DNA of 64,000 bases from Sporosarcina sp. BP05. Its GTDB lineage: Bacteria > Bacillota > Bacilli > Bacillales_A > Planococcaceae. Both the position numbers and the translations under genes were made by a program. The notes beneath the pieces were generated by a model, which was given only the letters and a program-made list of their open reading frames with translations, searched no databases and was not told the origin of the DNA. Within the stretch, counting starts at the first letter, position 1, and each line of letters starts with the position of its first letter. Of the stretch, positions 58,536 through 64,000 are shown piece after piece. The stretch lies in the NCBI RefSeq assembly GCF_014282005.1, contig NZ_JACFTD010000001.1, forward strand, positions 362,210 through 426,209, read 5' to 3'.

Positions 58536-58732
58536 TCTTGCCGCCTCCCAAAGATGAAGTACAGAATTGATCCAACCAAATTGCCAAGAACAATGATGAA
58601 AATCCACATGATAAATGGACCGTTCGTCCGCTTATGGCGAATGACATCAACGAGTGCAACAATCATCAAAATGAACTGAAGTACAATCAACGGCATAATG
58701 AGATTCCAAGGAAGATTCGCGAGCTCTGACAT
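58532..58732 (-). CDS. PLD nuclease N-terminal-like membrane protein (YxlE-like)
   Basis: A 66-residue protein with two membrane helices (LIMPLIVLQFILMIVALVDV and FIMWIFIIVLGNLVGSILYF) and the family ending YFIFGRRQE, i.e. the PLDc_N domain found at the front of cardiolipin synthases and as YxlE. In the sigY operon YxlE helps hold the sigma factor inactive; here it only goes with the ABC genes. ATG 58732 is preferred to GTG 58741, which abuts the ribosome site. Confidence 0.85.
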   Translation of the reverse strand: MSELANLPWNLIMPLIVLQFILMIVALVDVIRHKRTNGPFIMWIFIIVLGNLVGSILYFIFGRRQE

Positions 58733-59008
58733 AAACTTCACACCCTTTCTATTTGTTACTAGTAAATCTACTATATCAACACTGTTCTATATTGTATATA
58801 ACAAACGTGTGTAATATGACAAATGAGCTGAAGTATTTATGGGTCATAAGGAGTTATCTGCGCCATATCTAACTCCGACAATGAAAAAGAACCACAACCA
58901 TAAAGACGGTTGCAGTTCAATGTTATATACTTGCTGATTTATTTTAAAACAGGTACAAGCCTTAAAAGATCAGAAACACTTACGTGAAACGAAAAAGGGA
59001 GGATTCCA

Positions 59009-59947
59009 TTATTCTTCTAGGTCTTCAAGCCGAGGCATTGCCGATAGTGCACCTGATTTTGTCGCACAGAGGGCGCCGAGTTTATTGCCAAAGGAAATAT
59101 AGTCAATCCATTCATCGCGTGTTTTCGGTTGCCCTTTCAAATGAATTTGGCGAAGAATACCTGCAATGAAAGCATCCCCTGCTCCAGTCGTATCGACAGC
59201 CACGACGGGTTCAACGCTTACATGTGTCATACTGCCGTCAATGACAGCAAACGTACCGAATTCGCCTGCAGTGACAAGTATGACGGGAATCTGATAAGGC
59301 ACCAGTTTAGCGATTCCATCTTCTAATGTATCTGTCTCCGTTAAGAAAAAAAGTTCCTCTTCTGTCAGTTTCAGCAGATTGGTCTTCTCAACAAATGACA
59401 TGATTGTCTTACGGCAAAGCGCTTCACTTTCCCACCTTAGCGGACGGATATTTGTGTCAAATGACAAAGGCACTCCAAACTTCTTAGCAAGTCGTACCGC
59501 TTCCCGCGTCGTTTGTAGAGCCGTTAAATGGAACATCGTACCCGAACAAATATGCAAAACGGAAGCATCTTGAAATGCCTCTGTCGTCAAATCGGTAGTT
59601 TCCACCTGGATATCTGGCGTCTCATCGATATACCTATGGAAAACACGGTCATTATCCTGCGTCAAATGCACGTACACACCGCTCACCCGTTTGTTATTCT
59701 CCAGCTTAGCAAACGTCATGTCGACGCCTTCTTTACTCAATTCATCCCGAACAAATTCAGAAGTCGCGTCATCTCCCGTCACCGTGATGAACGCGGAAGA
59801 AGCACCGAGCCTGGAAATGCCCGCCGCCACATTGACAGTTGCACCGCCAAGAAATGTGCTGAACGTCGAATTGGACTGGTCTTCTGCTATATAGTCGACG
59901 AATGCATCACCGTAAATTAAAACATGTTTTTTAGTTGAAACAATCAT
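59009..59947 (-). CDS. PfkB family sugar kinase (fructokinase-like)
   Basis: A 312-residue ribokinase-fold kinase. PfkB signature 1 is FLGGATVNVAAGISRLG and signature 2 is VAVDTTGAGDAFIAGIL with the catalytic Asp. It phosphorylates a sugar or nucleoside, probably fructose, judged by general likeness only. ATG 59947 follows AGGGTG by 8 bases; the longer frame upstream is less likely. No PTS or sugar-transport gene is adjacent. Confidence 0.85.
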   Translation of the reverse strand: MIVSTKKHVLIYGDAFVDYIAEDQSNSTFSTFLGGATVNVAAGISRLGASSAFITVTGDDATSEFVRDELSKEGVDMTFAKLENNKRVSGVYVHLTQDNDRVFHRYIDETPDIQVETTDLTTEAFQDASVLHICSGTMFHLTALQTTREAVRLAKKFGVPLSFDTNIRPLRWESEALCRKTIMSFVEKTNLLKLTEEELFFLTETDTLEDGIAKLVPYQIPVILVTAGEFGTFAVIDGSMTHVSVEPVVAVDTTGAGDAFIAGILRQIHLKGQPKTRDEWIDYISFGNKLGALCATKSGALSAMPRLEDLEE

Positions 59948-60264
59948 GAATGTACACCCTATCACTTTATTTTCCCCAATCTTATCATGGAACACGACAT
60001 ACAGGAAGTGTCCGAATATGCGGTCACCCCAAACAATGACGACTATTCGGAATCACCGAGCCGCGAAATTTTAGGCGAATTACTTTAATTGCAACTCCAG
60101 AGTTTTAATAACAACCAGAATTCACAATTCGCAGTCTGCATGAATTTAAGCTTTTTGCAAAGACTTAACTTAGGTTCGAGATTTCCAACGTCGTCAGACC
60201 TCCGACCTGTAACACTTTCCCTAATCGTGGTATACTATTTTGATGGAACAGGAGGATTTATCTT
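59948..60264. repeat. Gap with two 20-bp units like those at 39621
   Basis: Two consecutive 20-base units, TTAATTGCAACTCCAGAGTT (60085-60104) and TTAATAACAACCAGAATTCA (60105-60124), match the array at 39621-39700 in core and period. The remainder carries the promoters of the divergent kinase and DMT genes; no gene is present. Confidence 0.6.
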
Positions 60265-61152
60265 ATGAAACAATGGATTTACCCACTACTTATCGTCTTT
60301 GCAGCGAGCTGCTACGGCATTCTTTCAACGATTATTAAACTGGCGATTCAAGATGGTTATACTGCTGCTGAAGCAGTAACGAGCCAATACTTCGTCGGAT
60401 TTTTCATAGCTCTACTTATTTTCATCATAGTACGGCGTAAAGTTCCAAAATTCGGCGGTGGCGCGACGCTCCTTCTTGCAGGGTTATTCACCGCAACGAC
60501 TGGTACGGTATACGGCCAAGCCATTGAATACATGCCCGCTTCTCTTGCCGTTGTTATGTTATTCCAATTTACTTGGGTCGGAATGCTGTTCGATTGTATC
60601 GCGAAACGACGCTTTCCAAAACGGATTGAAGTCATTTCACTTCTTTTCCTTTTCGGCGGTACAATTCTTGCGGCCGGCATTATCGATGCAGATCTAAGCG
60701 GAATTCCTTGGCAAGGTTGGGCATGGGGAATGGCTTCAGCTGTCAGCTTTGCGTCATTTGTTATGATTAATTCACGACAGGTGGAAGGAATGGATACGGA
60801 AACACGCTTGCTATTCACATCGTTTTTCGCAGCCATTGCCATCTTCTTTTTCCAAACACCTGAAATCGTCTGGAACGGAACGTTATTCGGTGGCGGTTTA
60901 TGGGTATACGGTTTGATTCTCGGACTGTTCGGGATTGTCATTCCGATTTATCTCTTTTCAATTGCAGTGCCGAAAGTTGGGACTGCGATGACATCGATTT
61001 TAAGCGCAGCAGAACTTCCAGTTGCGGTCACCGCGTCCGTTATTTTATTGAGCGAAGCACTGACGACATTTCAAGTTATTGGTATTATTATTATCGTAAT
61101 CGGTATGACGTTACCGACCATTGCGCAAAGAAGATTGAAATATACAAGGTAG
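60265..61152 (+). CDS. EamA/DMT family transporter
   Basis: A 295-residue ten-helix DMT exporter with two EamA domains; the second ends with SILSAAELPVAVTASVILLS. Cargo unknown. ATG follows GGAGG by 9 bases. A GNAT acetyltransferase gene follows 93 bases later and may be read together with it. Confidence 0.87.
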   Translation: MKQWIYPLLIVFAASCYGILSTIIKLAIQDGYTAAEAVTSQYFVGFFIALLIFIIVRRKVPKFGGGATLLLAGLFTATTGTVYGQAIEYMPASLAVVMLFQFTWVGMLFDCIAKRRFPKRIEVISLLFLFGGTILAAGIIDADLSGIPWQGWAWGMASAVSFASFVMINSRQVEGMDTETRLLFTSFFAAIAIFFFQTPEIVWNGTLFGGGLWVYGLILGLFGIVIPIYLFSIAVPKVGTAMTSILSAAELPVAVTASVILLSEALTTFQVIGIIIIVIGMTLPTIAQRRLKYTR

Positions 61153-61245
61153 GTTACACAGCCCACTGCACTTGCAGATGGGCTCATTCCTTTAAATCTT
61201 GTAGTATTTGATATAATAGAGAATGTAGAAGGAGGTTTTTTACTA

Positions 61246-61809
61246 ATGGACATAACAATTCGACAAGCACAACCGGCTGATGCCGAACAGGTCGCGCCGC
61301 TTATTATTGACGCAATCGGTGATATCGCTAAAAGAATGACAGGCGAAACAGAATGGGACAAGGTAGAGCAGGAACTATGCGTTCTATTCAAGCGTGAGGA
61401 TAACCGACACTCTCATCTTAATACTTACGTTGCAGAGTTGGATGGAAAAGTAGCAGGTATTATGGTGTTGTATTCAGGTGCGGATGCCCCTGAACTCGAC
61501 CATAATTTAAGTCAGTGGCTTTCTAAAAAAGGTGCTACTAACTCCGAAGTCGACGCGGAATCGTTAGCTGACGAACTTTACATCGATACAATTTGTATTG
61601 ATCCCGCATTTCGCGGTAAAGGAATTGGTACGAAGTTTTTTGAGTATGCAGAGGAAGTTGCGAAACAAAAAAACAGCGCCAAGCTTTCTTTAAACGTTGA
61701 AACAGAAAAAGAGCCGGCTATCCGCCTTTACAAACGTCTTGGTTATGAAATTGTCTCGCCATGGACAATCATTGGTGAACCGTTTCATCATATGGTGAAA
61801 ATCATTTAA
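61246..61809 (+). CDS. GNAT family N-acetyltransferase
   Basis: A 187-residue acetyl-CoA-dependent GNAT protein. The acetyl-CoA loop is CIDPAFRGKGIGTKFFEYAE (R/Q-x-x-G-x-G/A), followed by the YKRLGYEIV motif. Substrate unknown. ATG follows GGAGG. A 24-bp perfect terminator stem lies right after the stop. Confidence 0.88.
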   Translation: MDITIRQAQPADAEQVAPLIIDAIGDIAKRMTGETEWDKVEQELCVLFKREDNRHSHLNTYVAELDGKVAGIMVLYSGADAPELDHNLSQWLSKKGATNSEVDAESLADELYIDTICIDPAFRGKGIGTKFFEYAEEVAKQKNSAKLSLNVETEKEPAIRLYKRLGYEIVSPWTIIGEPFHHMVKII

Positions 61810-61812
61810 TTA

Positions 61813-61867
61813 AAATAAAACCGCCTTTTTGATTTCTTCATTAGAAATCAAAAAGGCGGTTTTATTT
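61813..61867. terminator. Bidirectional terminator, 24-bp stem
   Basis: Positions 61813-61836 and 61844-61867 are perfect complements around a 7-base loop; core ACCGCCTTTTTGATTTC. Confidence 0.93.
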
Positions 61868-61869
61868 CA

Positions 61870-62415
61870 TTATTTACTTTCTTGCTCATTAACGAACTTA
61901 ACAAACTTATCGACGACTTTATCTAAAAATTTGAGTGTACCTTCATCTGTTAGTTCCCCGTCTTGGAACTTTTGCATTGCCGAGCCAATGAAGATTTCAT
62001 TCCCCGCAGGAGGCATTGTAGTTGCTTGGATACTCCCTAATACTTGTCGTAAGTGCAATTGCGCTCTTACTGTTCCGAGCGCCCCTTGAGAAACGCCCAT
62101 CGGCAATACAGGTTTACCCGCTATCGGTTTGTCCACTCTAGATAGCCATTCTAATGCATTTTTCAAAACACCCGACATGGACCAGTTGAATTCAGGTGTG
62201 CAAATGAGAACAGCATCCGCTTCAGCAATCATTTTCTTGTAGATCTGTACTTCCCCAGAAGGTGATTTTTCCTCATCTTCATTGTAGAACGGCAAACTTC
62301 CGATATCCGCAATTACTACTTCAAAAAGGTGACTGTATCTCTTTTCAATCGTTTTTACTAACTGCATATTGAATGAATCTTTTCGTAAACTCCCGACTAT
62401 TGCTACGACTTTCAT
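61870..62415 (-). CDS. NADPH-dependent FMN reductase family protein
   Basis: A 181-residue flavodoxin-like oxidoreductase: phosphate loop VGSLRKDSFNMQLVK near the N-terminus and CTPEFNWSMSGVLKNALEW, the FMN-site motif. Members reduce quinones, azo dyes or chromate with NADPH. ATG 62415 follows GGAGAG; the longer frame is not needed. It may complement the quinone-stress genes elsewhere in the window. Confidence 0.9.
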   Translation of the reverse strand: MKVVAIVGSLRKDSFNMQLVKTIEKRYSHLFEVVIADIGSLPFYNEDEEKSPSGEVQIYKKMIAEADAVLICTPEFNWSMSGVLKNALEWLSRVDKPIAGKPVLPMGVSQGALGTVRAQLHLRQVLGSIQATTMPPAGNEIFIGSAMQKFQDGELTDEGTLKFLDKVVDKFVKFVNEQESK

Positions 62416-62602
62416 CAAGTTCTCTCCTCTACTATACATATTTCATTCTTTAACGTGTACTCTACACGATACCCTACATTCACATATATCATTCGACTCG
62501 ACTTTGTAAATAAAACTTCCATGCTGAAAACTTTTTAGTGTTTCTAAGGGTAAGTATAGTATGAGCAATAAAATACCGTTGTTCTGGAAGGAGTGAAACC
62601 TA

Positions 62603-63139
62603 GTGGAGATGAAAGAATTGATACGAAACATACAGGCCGGCGACAAAGACTCGTTTCGTGAACTTTACGAAGTATATGCAGATTATGCAATCCGAACGGC
62701 TTCTGCTATTACGCGTAACCGTGAGATGGCAAAAGATGCTGTGCAAGAAACGTTCATCCGTGTATACAGACAAATCAGCAGCTACAACCCGGAGCTACCA
62801 TTTGAACCATGGTTTTACCGAATTTTAACGAATGAATGCCTACGGTTCCTAAAGAAGGAGTCACCTCTTTCAAAGTTCGAGCATTCCGACTTAGAAAATG
62901 ATCCATCCCTTGCTGAAGAATCTTCCGATCATCTGTCCGATTTATACGATACGATTCAATCGCTTGATGACATGCACCGAATTCCAATCATTTTAAAGTA
63001 TGTAAGGGGCTTCACCGAAAAAGAAATTGCGGACATTCTAGGGTTAAATCACAATACAGTAAAGTCACGGTTGTTTAAAGGCAGAAAACGACTAAAAGAA
63101 CAGTTAGACCCGATTGATAAGGAGGATGAGCTACAATGA
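62603..63139 (+). CDS. ECF-type RNA polymerase sigma factor
   Basis: A 178-residue sigma-70 family ECF factor. Region 2 is FRELYEVYADYAIRTASAIT...AVQETFIRVYR and region 4 is LKYVRGFTEKEIADILGLNH then TVKSRLFKGRKRL. It overlaps by 4 bases (ATGA) the following gene, a likely anti-sigma factor. Start is GTG 62603 (GGAG 9 bases upstream) or ATG two codons on. Resembles SigM/SigV/SigW-type envelope-stress factors; its target promoters are unknown. Confidence 0.92.
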   Translation: MEMKELIRNIQAGDKDSFRELYEVYADYAIRTASAITRNREMAKDAVQETFIRVYRQISSYNPELPFEPWFYRILTNECLRFLKKESPLSKFEHSDLENDPSLAEESSDHLSDLYDTIQSLDDMHRIPIILKYVRGFTEKEIADILGLNHNTVKSRLFKGRKRLKEQLDPIDKEDELQ

Positions 63140-63888
63140 ATAACTTTGACGAACGAGCAAAAGAGGATTTCCATAAACGGACTGAACAAGAAACGGTTGG
63201 TCTAAAAGAGGAAATATGGAGTAACTTAGAAAAAGAATTATTCAGCGACGAGAACGTTAACAGAGGAGATGTGAAGAAATTGAAAAAGAAAAATCGTGTA
63301 ATTCCCATTATCATTGCAACTGCCGCCGCCCTTGTCATCGCATTCAGCTTACAAACCGATACAGGAATGGCGTTCATGAAAGGTATTAAAGACATGTTCG
63401 TCCCAGAAAAGGAGATTACTCAAAGCATTGAAGGACAGGACGAAAAAACGGACGTTAAATTGAATGAAGGTACAAATTCAGAGTACATCATTTATGTCGA
63501 TGAAACACGCTATAAAATGATCAAAGGCGATAAAGCAGACATCGTTACAACGATTGAGCCCCTTCCAGAAAAGTACCCGGAAGTGACAATGGAAATTAGA
63601 CAAGTCGCAGATCAGAAACCTGAAGATCTTGTTAAGAAGTTTGAAGCCGAGTTAAAGAAAGACTTCCCGGAATTAAGGGCAGTTGAACCAGTAACAGAAC
63701 CAGTCCAAGGCTATTTATTACATGGATTGAACGGTAGCGATTGGGATGCTAAAGTTGTTCATGCTTATGTCATCAGCAACGGTAAAGACGGTAGCTACAT
63801 CATTACAGAAAACTATTTCCTTGAAGCTGCGGAAGGACACGGCGCAAGGTTCCACCATATGTTGGAGAGCTTTGAGCTAGTAGAATAA
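63136..63888 (+). CDS. Probable membrane anti-sigma factor
   Basis: A 250-residue protein: charged cytoplasmic part (residues 1-53), one membrane helix (VIPIIIATAAALVIAFSL) and an outside domain rich in Lys/Glu (to residue 250) that may be DUF4367-like (GYLLHGLNGSDWDAKVVHAY). Coupled translation with the sigma gene and this topology point to an anti-sigma factor released by outside signals. It lacks the zinc-binding HxxxCxxC motif, so it is not a ZAS-type. Confidence 0.82.
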   Translation: MNNFDERAKEDFHKRTEQETVGLKEEIWSNLEKELFSDENVNRGDVKKLKKKNRVIPIIIATAAALVIAFSLQTDTGMAFMKGIKDMFVPEKEITQSIEGQDEKTDVKLNEGTNSEYIIYVDETRYKMIKGDKADIVTTIEPLPEKYPEVTMEIRQVADQKPEDLVKKFEAELKKDFPELRAVEPVTEPVQGYLLHGLNGSDWDAKVVHAYVISNGKDGSYIITENYFLEAAEGHGARFHHMLESFELVE

Positions 63889-64000
63889 AGAAATATGAAA
63901 GAGGATTTGCGATACAGAAACGGGTAATTTTTAGGGGGGACAAAATAGAAAAAAACATCAACAATAACACTTGTTTCAACGACCCAAAAAGCATCGGTTA
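63889..64000. other. Window end with a strong ribosome site but no clear start
   Basis: AGGGGGG (63933-63939) suggests another gene begins here, yet no ATG, GTG or TTG lies at the right distance inside the window. The next gene of the sigma operon cannot be called from what is visible. Confidence 0.4.

Noticed and set aside
63940..64000. Gene starting at ATA (63945) behind AGGGGGG
   Set aside because: AUA starts are very rare and too little sequence is visible to judge the frame.

Overview
The window looks like chromosome of a low-GC, Gram-positive, spore-forming member of the Bacillales. The gene families and the intergenic repeats fit Planococcaceae best (Sporosarcina-like); this is an inference from gene content, not a sequence match. 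Supporting signs are a LiaIHFSR envelope-stress cluster, a YjcZ-type small sporulation protein, yrk/cst sulfur genes, a NorB-type exporter, strong AGGAGG/GGGGG ribosome sites, and frequent TTG and GTG starts. No rRNA, tRNA, CRISPR, prophage or intact insertion sequence was seen.

Layout. 1-1.1 kb: 5' part of an acyl-CoA dehydrogenase preceded by a thiolase remnant. 1.2-5 kb: liaI-like, liaH, then a structured repeat, then liaF-liaS-liaR. 5-7.1 kb: DinB-like protein, hydrophilic hypothetical, YjcZ, CPBP protease. 7.3-10.3 kb: response regulator, an overlapping 58-codon membrane ORF, and a histidine kinase. 10.4-12.7 kb: fdhA-type formaldehyde dehydrogenase and an aquaporin. 13-16.5 kb: DMT exporter, nitroreductase with divergent HxlR regulator, preQ1 riboswitch with queT. 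16.7-22.4 kb: BCCT transporter, SAM-riboswitch metY-metX-hom operon, PlsY-like gene. 22.4-26.5 kb: persulfide/sulfane-sulfur operon (cstR, DsrE, rhodanese, TusA-rhodanese, rhodanese-persulfide dioxygenase, TusA, TauE) with three internal CstR-like operators; a fourth lies before a membrane rhodanese at 34.4 kb. 26.7-41.9 kb: housekeeping and transport (lysoplasmalogenase, pepT, M50 peptidase, sulfonate/nitrate-type ABC, CoA-transferase, FhuF-like, CHY zinc finger, DUF4349 lipoprotein, AI-2E exporter), then catE/catR. 42-46.5 kb: norB with a possible leader peptide, YkuD transpeptidase, decayed MFS gene, alkaline phosphatase. 46.6-51.5 kb: nickel/oligopeptide ABC importer. 51.6-56.8 kb: small stress-type genes, tatA-tatC, NadR-like enzyme, CsbD-like repeat protein with a sigma-B promoter, HEPN-like/CBS protein. 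56.8-64 kb: YxlEFG-like ABC cluster, PfkB kinase, DMT exporter, GNAT, FMN reductase, ECF sigma and anti-sigma.

Common themes. Two HxlR repressors (YodB/CatR type) each keep the conserved N-terminal cysteine and sit beside matching AGTAAG/CTTACT palindromes, pointing to a shared quinone/electrophile response. CstR appears to control genes at two loci. The least explained features are non-coding: a 56-bp unit present twice (2278-2333 and 40832-40887) whose stem shows a compensatory base-pair change, a 20-bp-period repeat present at two loci, and a 39-bp near-perfect palindrome before fdhA.
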